50,082 nt of DNA from CAVPLM01 sp964497095 (lineage in GTDB: Bacteria > Actinomycetota > Thermoleophilia > RBG-16-64-13): NCBI GenBank assembly GCA_964497095.1, contig CAZCCL010000007.1, positions 1-50,082 on the forward strand. Reading direction: 5' to 3'. Under the pieces are notes generated by a model. It was not told the origin of the DNA, ran no database searches, and was given only the letters and a program-made list of their open reading frames with translations. How positions within the stretch are numbered: the stretch's first letter is position 1; each line of letters begins with the position of its first letter. This document shows, one piece after another, positions 9,099 through 17,455 of the stretch. The position numbers and the translations under genes were made by a program.

Positions 9099-9482
9099 GT
9101 GCACGTGGCCAAGACCAAGGGGCAACTCGAGGCGGAGATCAGCGACGCCATCGTCAGGTTCGAACTCGACTACATGGGTCGGGGACCAGAGGAAGCACGC
9201 ACTTATATCATCGACGACTTGGTCCTCGTGCGCCTACGCGGAGTGCTTACTCCGGCGGAGCGCCAGCTGGGCGGGATGGACGGGACCCCCCAGGGCCGCG
9301 CCCTCGTCAAGGAGATCAGACGAGAACTGATCGAGAAAGCCAGACCATTGCTGGAGGCGATCATCCGGGATGTCACCGGCCAAGAGGTGCGTAGCGTTCA
9401 CACCGACATCAGCACACGCATCGGCGAGCGCATCATCGTCTTCTCGTTGGCCGCTCCCGTGGATTTGTTGCCTGCGAACTAG
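9099..9482 (+). CDS. DUF2294 family protein
   Basis: A 127-residue protein resembling the DUF2294 (Na-translocating, uncharacterised) family. It has an N-terminal KTKGQLEAEISDAIVRFE helix, then GRGPEEARTYIIDDLVLVRL and the conserved LTPAERQL segment. The end, SVHTDISTRIGERIIVFSL, is typical. Family members are soluble and of unknown function. The start is GTG 9099; a second GTG at 9105 is equally possible. Confidence 0.8.
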   Translation: MHVAKTKGQLEAEISDAIVRFELDYMGRGPEEARTYIIDDLVLVRLRGVLTPAERQLGGMDGTPQGRALVKEIRRELIEKARPLLEAIIRDVTGQEVRSVHTDISTRIGERIIVFSLAAPVDLLPAN

Positions 9483-9599
9483 TCGTCGTGGCCTGGGGAC
9501 CGGCGCGGTCGACCGGTGACCCGCCACCGGCGGGCGGCGACCGAGAACCGGCCACCTGTCCGGCCGACGGAAGTGATTGCGGCCCCGGGATTGGTGGAA

Positions 9600-10352
9600 A
9601 TGGGCAGCGTCTTCATCCGCTTCTACGCAGAATTAGGCGATCTTCTCGCTCCGGAGCGGCGCGGACGCGAATTCGAGCACCGCTTTCCGGCCGGAGGCGC
9701 CGTCAAGGACCTGATCGAGGGACTGGGGGTCCCGCACACCGAGGTCGACCTGATCCTCGTCGACGGGCGGTCTGTCGATTTCTCTTGCCCTGTTGGTAAT
9801 GGGGAGCACGTGAGCGTCTACCCCGTGTTCGAGGCGATGGATGTCGGTCCAGTGACCCGGGTCCGCGCCCGGCCTTTACGCCGGGTTCGGTTCGCGGCGG
9901 ACGTGCATCTGGGGAAGCTGGCGGGCTATCTGCGCTTGGCCGGGTTCGATACGTTGTACCGGAACGATTGGTCCGACGAGGATCTCGTCGAAGTGGCTCT
10001 ACGCGAGCATCGGATCATCCTCAGCCGCGATCGCGGTCTGCTCATGCGGGCGGCGGTGACTCACGGCTACCTCGTACGGCACACCTCTCCGCGCGAGCAA
10101 CTGTCCGAAGTCTTCGAGCGTTTCGATCTTTGGGGATCGCTCCAGCCGTTCACCCTCTGCTCGCTCTGCAATAGCCCCGTGGAGCCGGTTGAGAAGGCCG
10201 AGGTCGTCCACCACCTACCGCCGCGTACGGCCCATCATTATGAGGAATTCTGGCGTTGTGCCGGCTGTGGCCAGGTCTACTGGAAAGGTGCTCACTACCG
10301 ATCGTTGGAGCGGCTGTTCACGCCGGATAGACCTGCTCCGCCATCATCCTGA
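9600..10352 (+). CDS. ThiS/MoaD-like domain fused to Mut7-C PIN-like RNase domain
   Basis: A 250-residue protein from ATG 9600 (an upstream extension to 9516 is unlikely). Residues 1-80 look like a ubiquitin-like ThiS/MoaD fold (VFIRFYAELGDLL, then GGAVKDLIEGLGVP and GEHVSVYPVFE). Residues 95-245 match the Mut7-C domain: RFAADVHLGKLAGYLRLAGF with the catalytic-type Asp, ILSRDRGLL, and a zinc-ribbon-like pair CSLC...CAGC ending GQVYWKGAHY. The fusion is a known bacterial architecture of unknown biological role; RNase activity is inferred from the PIN-like fold. The last 58 bases overlap the convergent transporter gene. Confidence 0.8.
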   Translation: MGSVFIRFYAELGDLLAPERRGREFEHRFPAGGAVKDLIEGLGVPHTEVDLILVDGRSVDFSCPVGNGEHVSVYPVFEAMDVGPVTRVRARPLRRVRFAADVHLGKLAGYLRLAGFDTLYRNDWSDEDLVEVALREHRIILSRDRGLLMRAAVTHGYLVRHTSPREQLSEVFERFDLWGSLQPFTLCSLCNSPVEPVEKAEVVHHLPPRTAHHYEEFWRCAGCGQVYWKGAHYRSLERLFTPDRPAPPSS

Positions 10353-11692
10353 GCGTCTTCCATGCCTACCGTGGGCGGTGAGCCGGTCGGTCGCCAGCGG
10401 GCGAAGAGCGGCACCCCGATGAGAGCCACCACTCCCATGGCGGCTATGCCGGTCGTCGTGGCTCGAGGTCCGCTGGCGGCGCTGCTGGCTATGGGCCAGA
10501 GCGCCGCCCCCAACCCTTGCGACACCCGCTGCACAGCGCCGAAGAGACCGAAGGCCAAGGCCTGATAGTCTGAGCGGAAGTTCTCGGCGTAGGCTCCCCG
10601 CACCGTAGGGACCAGGGCTCCCGAAAACAGCCCATGCAGGCACGAGCACAGCACGACCAGGGGCAAAGACGACACCAGGCTGAAGCCGAAGGCATTGAGG
10701 GCCCACAGGGTCAGCCCCACCAGGATGATCCGTTTCACAAGGCGCCGGTCCGGTCTGAGAAGGGCGACGGTCCCCGCTCCGGCGGCCGACGAGAGCACCA
10801 CCCCCAAGAGCACCGCCCACAGGCGCATCCCTTCCAGGTCGGTCACTGCCTGGATGTGCAGGGTCAGATAGAGGGTGAGGCCCATGATCGCCGAGTTGAG
10901 GGCGAAGTAGCCGGCCAGGAACCAACCGGCACGGTGTTCGCGGGAAGCCTGCTGCCACAGTTCCTTCATGCGATGGTGCAGCTTCCCCTGGGGTATGTCG
11001 ACTGGGTCCGCTTTGCGCTGCCACAACTTCTTCGCGAAGATGCTGGGGATGGTGCAGGCCAGGAACACTCCCGCGGCCGGGATGAGGGCATACCCTTGCC
11101 CGCTCACCCCTTCGATGAGCCGGCCGGATATGAAAAGCTGGATCACCCCGACCCCCACCACGCCGCCCAGGAAACTGAGGCCCATTCCCAGCGAAGAGAC
11201 GCTCACCACATTGGCTCCCCCGGCCGCGCTGAGCATGGAGGCGTTATAGATCAGGCTGGAGAGTTGGAAGAAGTAGTTGGCGACCATCGCGGCGACCAGC
11301 ACGCCCGCCAAGGCGAGAGTCCCCGAGTGGGGGAGGATATTGAGCGTCGCTAGGAGCACGGCGGCAATCAAAGCCGATACTATGAACCATTGCCTGCGGG
11401 TGCGCTTCTCGTCCGCGCTCACGCCGATATAGGGGCCGCTCAGCCCGATGGCCCAGGACGAGGCCGCCGTAGCCAGGCCGAAAGCAACTGCCGGTATTCC
11501 CAGGCCGTTGACCATCCACGGGGTGAGGTAGTAAGGGATGGCGAACTCGACAGACGTATTGCCGAAGTCGAAGGTATACCAAGCCAGGCGCGTGCGCCTG
11601 CCGGAAGCTGTGGTGTCGGAAGTGGCCGTCTCGGACGTCTGTACGCCGGGATTCTGGGGCTCTATCTCTTGGCCGGTTTGCATGGGCTGCAC
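10295..11692 (-). CDS. MFS transporter, UMF1/Atg22-like
   Basis: About 465 residues with about 12 hydrophobic segments. The N-terminal AWYTFDFGNTSVEFAIPYYL recalls the W-x-x-[YF]-D-[WF]-x-N motif of the UMF1 (Atg22-like) MFS family, and VSADEKRTRRQ is the cytoplasmic loop 2-3. The substrate is unknown. The GTG at 11692 has AAGG 7 bases upstream; ATG 11683 is the alternative, and the longer frame to 11761 crowds the divergent gene. The 3' end overlaps the convergent Mut7-C gene by 58 bases, so either transcript runs antisense to the other's tail. Confidence 0.82.
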   Translation of the reverse strand: MQPMQTGQEIEPQNPGVQTSETATSDTTASGRRTRLAWYTFDFGNTSVEFAIPYYLTPWMVNGLGIPAVAFGLATAASSWAIGLSGPYIGVSADEKRTRRQWFIVSALIAAVLLATLNILPHSGTLALAGVLVAAMVANYFFQLSSLIYNASMLSAAGGANVVSVSSLGMGLSFLGGVVGVGVIQLFISGRLIEGVSGQGYALIPAAGVFLACTIPSIFAKKLWQRKADPVDIPQGKLHHRMKELWQQASREHRAGWFLAGYFALNSAIMGLTLYLTLHIQAVTDLEGMRLWAVLLGVVLSSAAGAGTVALLRPDRRLVKRIILVGLTLWALNAFGFSLVSSLPLVVLCSCLHGLFSGALVPTVRGAYAENFRSDYQALAFGLFGAVQRVSQGLGAALWPIASSAASGPRATTTGIAAMGVVALIGVPLFARWRPTGSPPTVGMEDAQDDGGAGLSGVNSRSNDR

Positions 11693-11795
11693 TAGTGTAC
11701 CTTCGGTTGGCCAAAACCTGGTCGGTGGTCTAACCTTGTGCACCCGGCAACGCCGGGCCACTTGACCCCTGACTCAGCGAGGACGGCAACACCTG

Positions 11796-12335
11796 ATGAT
11801 CGGTCCGACTACTGCAGGCGACCCTTTGGATGCTGCGAGTACCGCGTTCTTCAGAGAGGTGCAGAGATTCCGACACTGGTTCTTCTGGGTCCCCATCGTC
11901 GTCGTCGTGGGGGTCATCTGGTGGCAGTTCATACAGCAGATCGTCATCGGGCGGCCCCCAGGGACCGAACCCATATCTGATTGGGCGGCCTGGGTCCTCA
12001 CCATCGTGTTCGGCATCGGCTTCCCGGTGTTCGCCGCCATAGTGCGCCTGGTCACGGAGGTTAGGCCGGGGACGCTTTCGATCAGGCTGATCCCTTTCCG
12101 AGGCAGAGTCATCTCCACGCAGGACATACGGTCGGCCGACTCCCGTGAGTACTCGCCCATGCGCGAGTTCGGCGGCTGGGGGATACGTCTTGCCGTGGAC
12201 GGAGGGAAAGCCTACAACGCCTACGGCAACGTGGGGGTGCAGCTGGTACTCACCGACGGCAAGCGCGTCCTGGTGGGGACCCAGCGCGCGGAAGAACTCA
12301 TTGCCGCGCTGCGGTCGGCCGGTGCGAAGATCTAG
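11796..12335 (+). CDS. Two-TM membrane protein with PH-like C-terminal domain (DUF6141-like)
   Basis: A 179-residue protein. An amphipathic FFREVQRFRHW start is followed by two membrane segments at about 28-48 (FFWVPIVVVVGVIWWQFI) and 65-90. A beta-rich domain follows (GTLSIRLIPFRGRVI, GWGIRLAVDGGKAYNAYGN, GVQLVLTDGKRVLVGTQR), as in bacterial PH-like membrane proteins. The FREVQRF start and domain order fit my memory of DUF6141; the function is unknown. Only 3 bases separate it from carbamate kinase, so the two are likely an operon. Confidence 0.65.
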   Translation: MIGPTTAGDPLDAASTAFFREVQRFRHWFFWVPIVVVVGVIWWQFIQQIVIGRPPGTEPISDWAAWVLTIVFGIGFPVFAAIVRLVTEVRPGTLSIRLIPFRGRVISTQDIRSADSREYSPMREFGGWGIRLAVDGGKAYNAYGNVGVQLVLTDGKRVLVGTQRAEELIAALRSAGAKI

Positions 12336-12338
12336 GCC

Positions 12339-13292
12339 ATGAGGATCGTGGTGGCACTCGGCGGGAACGCGCTCCTCAAGCGAGGAGAGCCGCTCACCGA
12401 GCACAACCAGCGCGAGAACGTCAAGGTCGCGGCCCGAGCGCTGGCGCCGCTGGCCCGCGACCACAGCCTCATCGTCACCCACGGCAACGGACCCCAGGTG
12501 GGTCTGCTCGCCTTGGAGGCCGCCGCCTATACCGGCGTGGAGGCGTACGCTCTAGACGTGCTGAGCGCCGAATCGGAGGGCATGATCGGCTACATGATCG
12601 AGCAGGAGCTGGGCAACATCCTGCCCGAGGACGTGCCGTTCGCCACCATCCTCACTCAGGTCGAGGTCGATCCCAGCGACCCGGCATTCCATAATCCCAC
12701 GAAGCCCATCGGCCCCCAGTACACGCGGGAAGAAGCCGAAAGCCTGGCCCGGGAGCACGGTTGGGCCGTGGGCCCCGACCACGGCCTGTATCGCAGACTG
12801 GTCCCTTCGCCTCATCCCAAGCGGATCTTCGAGATCAGAGTGGTGGAGTGGTTGGTGGATCGAGGAGTGGTGGTGATCTGCACCGGGGGAGGCGGGATCC
12901 CCACGATGCTGACCCCGGACGGGGTGCTCGTGGGAGTCGAGGCGGTCATCGACAAAGACCATGCGGGCGCGCTCCTGGCCAAGTCGCTCGGGGCGGAGGT
13001 CTTCTTGATGCTCACCGATGCCGAGGCGGTGTACGAGAACTGGGGCACCGCCGAGGCGCGGGGCATCAGCCGCGCCGCGCCTGAGGCGCTGGAGAAGCTC
13101 CACTTCGCCGCCGGCTCCATGCGTCCGAAGGTAGAGGCGGCCTGTGACTATGCCCAGGCGACTGGGGGGCGCGCCGGCATCGGCGCGCTGGAGGATGCCG
13201 TTGCCATCATCGAGGGGCGTGCCGGTACCCTGGTCTCCAGGGAGTTCCAGGGCATCGAATACTGGCCGTCACTGCTGCACCAGCCGGAGTAG
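12339..13292 (+). CDS. arcC: Carbamate kinase
   Basis: A 317-residue amino-acid-kinase-fold enzyme that makes ATP from carbamoyl phosphate and ADP at the end of arginine/agmatine/ureide breakdown. Marks are VALGGNALLKRGEP at the N-terminus, THGNGPQVGLLALEAAAY, the PSPHPKRIFE substrate-subdomain segment, CTGGGGIP, VIDKDHAGALLAKSLGAE and GSMRPKVEAACDYA. The length matches ArcC. No arginine deiminase or ornithine transcarbamylase gene is adjacent, so the carbamoyl phosphate source is unknown. The RutB-like hydrolase at 1.7 kb is too far away to link with confidence. Confidence 0.95.
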   Translation: MRIVVALGGNALLKRGEPLTEHNQRENVKVAARALAPLARDHSLIVTHGNGPQVGLLALEAAAYTGVEAYALDVLSAESEGMIGYMIEQELGNILPEDVPFATILTQVEVDPSDPAFHNPTKPIGPQYTREEAESLAREHGWAVGPDHGLYRRLVPSPHPKRIFEIRVVEWLVDRGVVVICTGGGGIPTMLTPDGVLVGVEAVIDKDHAGALLAKSLGAEVFLMLTDAEAVYENWGTAEARGISRAAPEALEKLHFAAGSMRPKVEAACDYAQATGGRAGIGALEDAVAIIEGRAGTLVSREFQGIEYWPSLLHQPE

Positions 13293-13438
13293 CACAGAAC
13301 GCCTGCGGCCCGGTGGCTGATGACGTAGCCCCGGCACAGCCTGCGCGGGTGAAGGGTCGTCGTCGGGTTCACAGCTTCTCGGAAGCATTGCAGACGCATG
13401 ATCCAGGTCCGCCAGGCGACGCATTCACGTCTCCGGTG

Positions 13439-13666
13439 CTATGACGCCGTGCGCTCCAGGCGCTCGGCGATCCACATCTTGATCAGCGACTGCCTCGTCA
13501 CACCCAGACGTTCAGCCTCGCGATCGAGTGATTCGACCATCCAGGGGGGGAAGTCGACGTTCACGCGCCTAGCCGCACGCAGGGGCCGACGCGCATCCGC
13601 CACCCTGAGATCATCCGTGAGGTCGTGGCCTGCGTCGAACTTCTCGTCAAACTCTCTAGCCTTCAT
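13439..13666 (-). CDS. brnA: BrnA-like antitoxin (ribbon-helix-helix)
   Basis: A 75-residue protein ending in a CopG/Arc-type ribbon-helix-helix: VNVDFPPWMVESLDREAERL followed by GVTRQSLIKMWIAERL. The N-terminal KAREFDEKFDAGHDLTDDL is the flexible toxin-neutralising part typical of BrnA. The start codon overlaps the last 11 bases of the toxin gene. BrnA represses its own promoter with BrnT, fitting the operator-like repeat upstream of the pair. Confidence 0.88.
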   Translation of the reverse strand: MKAREFDEKFDAGHDLTDDLRVADARRPLRAARRVNVDFPPWMVESLDREAERLGVTRQSLIKMWIAERLERTAS

Positions 13667-13916
13667 AGATAGCCACCTCTTCGTCGCGGGACCGGCGCGC
13701 GGAGATAAAACGGATTCGGTTCTGGCGAGGGGTGATCACTGCCGACCAGTGCTTACCGGAGATGATTCCGATCACAACGAACCGCGGCTCGTCACCAGTG
13801 CGGGCGGGGATCTCGATCATCATCTCGTCCAGCCATAGCTGCCGGGCTTCGACGAAATCAATCCCGTGTTTGAGCTTGTTGGCACGGCTCTTGGATTCAT
13901 CGAACTCGAACTGCAC
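13656..13916 (-). CDS. brnT: BrnT-like ribonuclease toxin
   Basis: 86 residues from GTG 13916, with GGAG 5 bases upstream; the longer frame to 13958 would run through the promoter, so it is rejected. BrnT features are FEFDESKSRANKLKHGIDF, a central VVIGIISGKHWSAVI and the C-terminal RIRFISARRSRDEEVAIY with the conserved Arg residues of the RelE-like RNase fold. It is expected to cleave RNA when free of BrnA. The reading frame is intact, unlike the ParE toxin at 21.7 kb. Confidence 0.88.
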   Translation of the reverse strand: MQFEFDESKSRANKLKHGIDFVEARQLWLDEMMIEIPARTGDEPRFVVIGIISGKHWSAVITPRQNRIRFISARRSRDEEVAIYEG

Positions 13917-13935
13917 CGTCTCTCCAGAGACTCCT

Positions 13936-13964
13936 ATTATAGTATAGAAACTATACATATCCCA
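13936..13964 (-). promoter_or_regulatory. brnTA promoter with operator-like inverted repeat in the spacer
   Basis: On the minus strand, the -10 is TATAAT (13936-13941), the 17-base spacer 13942-13958, and a weak -35 TGGGAT (13959-13964). The spacer contains GTATAG-AAA-CTATAC (13942-13956), a perfect 6-base inverted repeat. The predicted start near 13929 gives a leader of about 13 bases to the toxin GTG. Placement of a palindrome between the two boxes suits autorepression by BrnA. Confidence 0.72.
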
Positions 13965-14231
13965 TCCTTAGGCACCGGCGGATATGAATAGAAGACGACC
14001 GTCCGGCGTCACGAGTGAAGGTCACTACGGCATATTGACCGATATAGGTCGTCCGACCGTCGGCCCTTGGTAGTGAGATGGCACGGAACTCGTGGATGAC
14101 TCTCGGGAGGGCAAGCGCGGAGCCATGGCCTGAAGGTCGTCCTGCCCATTTGGCAGCGAGGCGACGTCTGCAGCTTCGGCGGGGTAAGCTTCTCAGGGGC
14201 CACACGCCCGTCTGGGGGACTGGGTTCCTCG

Positions 14232-15530
14232 ATGGGGCCGAACCAAGCCGAATGCTACCGGCAGACGGAGTCCGCTTTGAACGACTATGCCCTAGCGGCA
14301 CTGACGGGAGTGATCGTCGTCGAACTGGTCGAGCTGACCGGCACGCTCCTCAACCTGCGGGCGCTCGATCCGGCCGTTCCCAGCGAGTTCGCAGACGTCT
14401 ACGACGCCGGCGAATACCGGCGCTCCCAGGAATACACGAGGACGAAGACTCGTTTCGGCATCGTAGCTTCGCTGTTCGATCTGGCCGTGCTATTGGCCTT
14501 CTGGCTGGCCGGCGGCTTCGACTGGCTCGACGGCGTCGTGCGGGGCTGGGGGCTGGGCCCCGTGTGGACAGGACTACTCTTCTTGGTGATCTTGGCGGCG
14601 GCCCGGGGGATCTTGGGTCTCCCCTTCAGCGTGTGGAGCGTGTTCGTCATCGAGGATAGGTACGGGTTCAACCGTACCTCCGCGCGCACGTTCGTCCTCG
14701 ATCTGGTCAAGGGACTGGGCGTCGCTGTCGTCCTAGGCGTGCCGCTTCTGATCGGGTTCCTCGCCCTGTTCGAGTACGGCGGTTCGCTGGCCTGGATCTA
14801 CGCCTGGGCGGCCGTGGTCGCCTTCTCGTTCGTCATGCAGATCCTGGCTCCGACCTTGATCATGCCTCTCTTCAACAAGTTCGTCCCGCTGGAGGACGGC
14901 GAGCTCAAAGAAGCCATCCTGACCTACGCGGAGAAAGTGCGTTTCCCGCTGAAGGGGGTCTACTCCATAGACGCCTCGCGGCGCACGACCAAGGGCAATG
15001 CCTTCTTCACCGGATTCGGCAGGACCAAGCGGATCGCTCTTTTCGACACCCTGATCCAGCGGCACCCGACGGGTGAGCTGGTAGCCGTCCTCGCTCACGA
15101 AGTGGGGCACTACAGGAAGCGGCATATTCTGATCGGAACGATCATCTCCGCGCTGGAGACCGGGTTGTTCCTGGGGTTGTTCGCCCTGCTCGTGGATCAG
15201 GTCGCCCTCTTTCAGGCTTTCGGCGTGGATGAGCCCTCGGTGTACGCCGGGGTGGTATTCGTGGCCGTTCTTCTTCGGCCGCTTCAACTGGTGCTCTCCC
15301 TCGGGGATGCCGCGCTCTCCCGGCGCCATGAGCGCGAGGCCGACTCGTTCGCCGTGGCCACCACCGCCCGCAGCGATCTGCTGGCCTCCGGTCTGAAACG
15401 CCTTTCCAGAGACAGTCTTTCGAATCTCACCCCCCACCCCTTCTACGTGTTCCTCAACTACTCGCACCCGCCTGTGCTCGAGAGGGTGAAGGCTCTGGAG
15501 CTTGGGCCGGCAACAGGATCCACTGCGTGA
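14232..15530 (+). CDS. M48 (Ste24-like) integral membrane zinc metalloprotease
   Basis: A 432-residue membrane protease of the CAAX-prenyl-protease 1/Ste24 family. Several membrane segments precede SVWSVFVIEDRYGFNRTSAR, the conserved family segment. The zinc motif HEVGHY lies at 289-294, and the third ligand Glu is in RRHEREADSFAV. The end (HPFYVFLNYSHPPVLERV) carries the conserved SHPP. Bacterial members act in membrane protein quality control. The ATG 14232 has a poor ribosome site. The gene starts an overlapping cluster, ending GTGA with the next gene. The 270 bases before it, after the brn promoter, hold no gene I can support. Confidence 0.9.
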   Translation: MGPNQAECYRQTESALNDYALAALTGVIVVELVELTGTLLNLRALDPAVPSEFADVYDAGEYRRSQEYTRTKTRFGIVASLFDLAVLLAFWLAGGFDWLDGVVRGWGLGPVWTGLLFLVILAAARGILGLPFSVWSVFVIEDRYGFNRTSARTFVLDLVKGLGVAVVLGVPLLIGFLALFEYGGSLAWIYAWAAVVAFSFVMQILAPTLIMPLFNKFVPLEDGELKEAILTYAEKVRFPLKGVYSIDASRRTTKGNAFFTGFGRTKRIALFDTLIQRHPTGELVAVLAHEVGHYRKRHILIGTIISALETGLFLGLFALLVDQVALFQAFGVDEPSVYAGVVFVAVLLRPLQLVLSLGDAALSRRHEREADSFAVATTARSDLLASGLKRLSRDSLSNLTPHPFYVFLNYSHPPVLERVKALELGPATGSTA

Positions 15531-16504
15531 GGAGCTCCTCCGGACTGCTCCGTATCGGCCTGGCCGGGGTCATCTGGGGGTCCATCCCCATATTCGTGCG
15601 CATGGTGGAGACGTCTCCCCTGGTGATCGTGTTCTGGCGCGTGGCATTCGGGGCCGCCGCGGCGCTGGTCTACCTGGTTGTCACCGGCAGGCTGAAGGAC
15701 CTGGCCCGGCTGGAACGGCGAAGCGTGCTTGCGCTTCTGGCCGTAGGGGTCCTGATCACCGTCAACTGGATCCTGTTCCTCGGCGCTCTGACCATGACCC
15801 GGGTGGCGGTGGCCGAGCTGCTGGGCTACACAGGCCCGGTCTTCGTGGCCGCCCTTGCTCCCTTGATCACCCGGGAGCCTTACGATAGGCGGATCGTGCT
15901 CCCTCTCGTCCTGGCTCTGAGCGGCACGGCGATCATCGTCGGCCTGGGCGGGCTCTCTCTCCAGGGGGGGCGCAGCCTGCTGGGCGCGGGCATGGCTTTC
16001 TGCTCGGCGCTCACCTATGCGGGTCTCATGCTCACCGGCAAGCGGCTCCTCCGCAATATATCCGCTCCGGTGCTCGCCTTAGGGGAGTACGCGTTCGCCA
16101 CCGTCCTTCTGCTACCCGCCGTCTTGCTGCTCCCAGGGCCTTCTTCGCCGAAAGAGTGGGGGGCTCTCGCCACCCTGGGGGTGGTCCACACCGCTTTCGC
16201 TATACTCGTGTTCTTCTCCGGTCTCCGTCACGTGCGCACCGATCAAGCCGGGGTGTTCATGTATGCCGAGCCGGTGACGGCCGTCATCTTCGCGGCCATC
16301 TTCCTTTCGGAGCCTCTTACCTGGGTCACGGCGGTCGGGGGTGCCGGAGTAGTAGCGGCAGGGATAATGGTCGCGCGCATGCCGCCGGCGACAGGGTCGC
16401 CGACCACCGGCATGGAAGCACCGACTGTGTCGGAAGCGCTAGAATCATCGGAGACGGATGGCGATGCCGAGGGGTCTCCGGACCCAGACAGGAGCGAGGT
16501 ATGA
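15527..16504 (+). CDS. EamA/DMT-family transporter (RhaT/YdcZ-like)
   Basis: A 325-residue drug/metabolite-type transporter with ten hydrophobic segments in two EamA repeats. The first repeat begins LRIGLAGVIWGSIPIFVRM and the second around LLGAGMAFCSALTYAGLM; GVVHTAFAILVFFSGLRHV and AEPVTAVIFAAIFLSEPL are typical of the repeat ends. The substrate is unknown. The start is GTG 15527, overlapping the previous stop (GTGA), and the end overlaps the next gene (ATGA), so the three genes are translationally coupled. The last 35 residues are a hydrophilic acidic tail. Confidence 0.88.
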   Translation: MRSSSGLLRIGLAGVIWGSIPIFVRMVETSPLVIVFWRVAFGAAAALVYLVVTGRLKDLARLERRSVLALLAVGVLITVNWILFLGALTMTRVAVAELLGYTGPVFVAALAPLITREPYDRRIVLPLVLALSGTAIIVGLGGLSLQGGRSLLGAGMAFCSALTYAGLMLTGKRLLRNISAPVLALGEYAFATVLLLPAVLLLPGPSSPKEWGALATLGVVHTAFAILVFFSGLRHVRTDQAGVFMYAEPVTAVIFAAIFLSEPLTWVTAVGGAGVVAAGIMVARMPPATGSPTTGMEAPTVSEALESSETDGDAEGSPDPDRSEV

Positions 16505-17412
16505 GGATCGCGCTTATCGGGCAGGCGGCCTTTGGAGAGAAGGTCCTCGAGGCCCTGCTGGGTGAGGGAGAGCAGGTGGCTGTGGTCTACATGCCTCCTG
16601 ATGCTCCCGGCGGCAGGGGCAACTCCTTCAAGGAACTGGCGGAAGGCAACGGGATCGCTTTGCGGCAGCCGGACGGAATGCGCGACCCCGAAGTCTTCGA
16701 AGACTACAAGAGCTTCGCCGTCGACCTGAACGTCATGGCGTTCGTCACCGACATCGTGCCGCTCACGATCCTCGACCATCCGCGGCTCGGCACTATCCAG
16801 TACCACCCATCCCTGCTACCCCGGCACCGGGGAGCAAGCGCCATCAACTGGGCTGTCATCAACGGGGAGACGAAGACCGGTCTCTCGGTCTTCTGGCCGG
16901 ATGAAGGCCTGGACACCGGGCCCATCCTGCTACAGAAAGAGGTGACCATCGAGCCGGATGACACCCTGGGAACGGTCTATTTCGGCAGGCTGTTCTCTCT
17001 CGGTGTGGAGGCTCTGCTGGAGTCGGTGCGGCTCGTCAAGGCCGGCAAGGCCCCGAGAATCCTCCAGGATCTGGCCCAAGGTGAGTACGAGCCGATCTGC
17101 AGGCGCATGACCATCGACTGGATGTACCCGGTGGGAATCGTCTACAACGTCATCCGGGGCTGCAACCCCTCACCGGGGGCGGCCACCGTCTGGCAGGGGG
17201 ACCCACTGAAGATCTTCGACTGCGAGAGGCGCGCCGTCAGCGGTCCCGAGGCGCCGGGCACCATCACGGAGATCGCGGATGAGGGTTTCCTGGTCGCGGC
17301 CAACGGCGGCAGCGTCTTCGTCAAGCGCGTCCAGCCGGCCGGCGCCGGGAAGGTGGCCGCGGCCGACTTCGTCGCGTCGGCCGGACTCAAGGTGGGGGAC
17401 AGGCTGGGCTAG
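16501..17412 (+). CDS. 10-formyltetrahydrofolate dehydrogenase hydrolase-domain-like formyltransferase
   Basis: 303 residues, starting at ATG 16501 in a 4-base overlap. It resembles the N-terminal hydrolase domain of ALDH1L1 more than Fmt: RIALIGQAAFGEKVLEALL, YHPSLLPRHRGASAINW, FWPDEGLDTGPILLQKE. His102 and Asp138 are 36 residues apart, as are the catalytic His106 and Asp142 of rat FDH. Residues 210-303 match the C-terminal part of that domain (IRGCNPSPGA, then a small beta domain). The expected reaction is transfer or release of the formyl group of 10-formyl-THF. There is no carrier or aldehyde dehydrogenase domain, so it is either a free hydrolase or a sugar-nucleotide-type formyltransferase. 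Confidence 0.8.
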   Translation: MRIALIGQAAFGEKVLEALLGEGEQVAVVYMPPDAPGGRGNSFKELAEGNGIALRQPDGMRDPEVFEDYKSFAVDLNVMAFVTDIVPLTILDHPRLGTIQYHPSLLPRHRGASAINWAVINGETKTGLSVFWPDEGLDTGPILLQKEVTIEPDDTLGTVYFGRLFSLGVEALLESVRLVKAGKAPRILQDLAQGEYEPICRRMTIDWMYPVGIVYNVIRGCNPSPGAATVWQGDPLKIFDCERRAVSGPEAPGTITEIADEGFLVAANGGSVFVKRVQPAGAGKVAAADFVASAGLKVGDRLG

Positions 17413-17455
17413 CGTCCGGACCGACGCGACTGTGCTGCGATAGGATCGAAGCATC

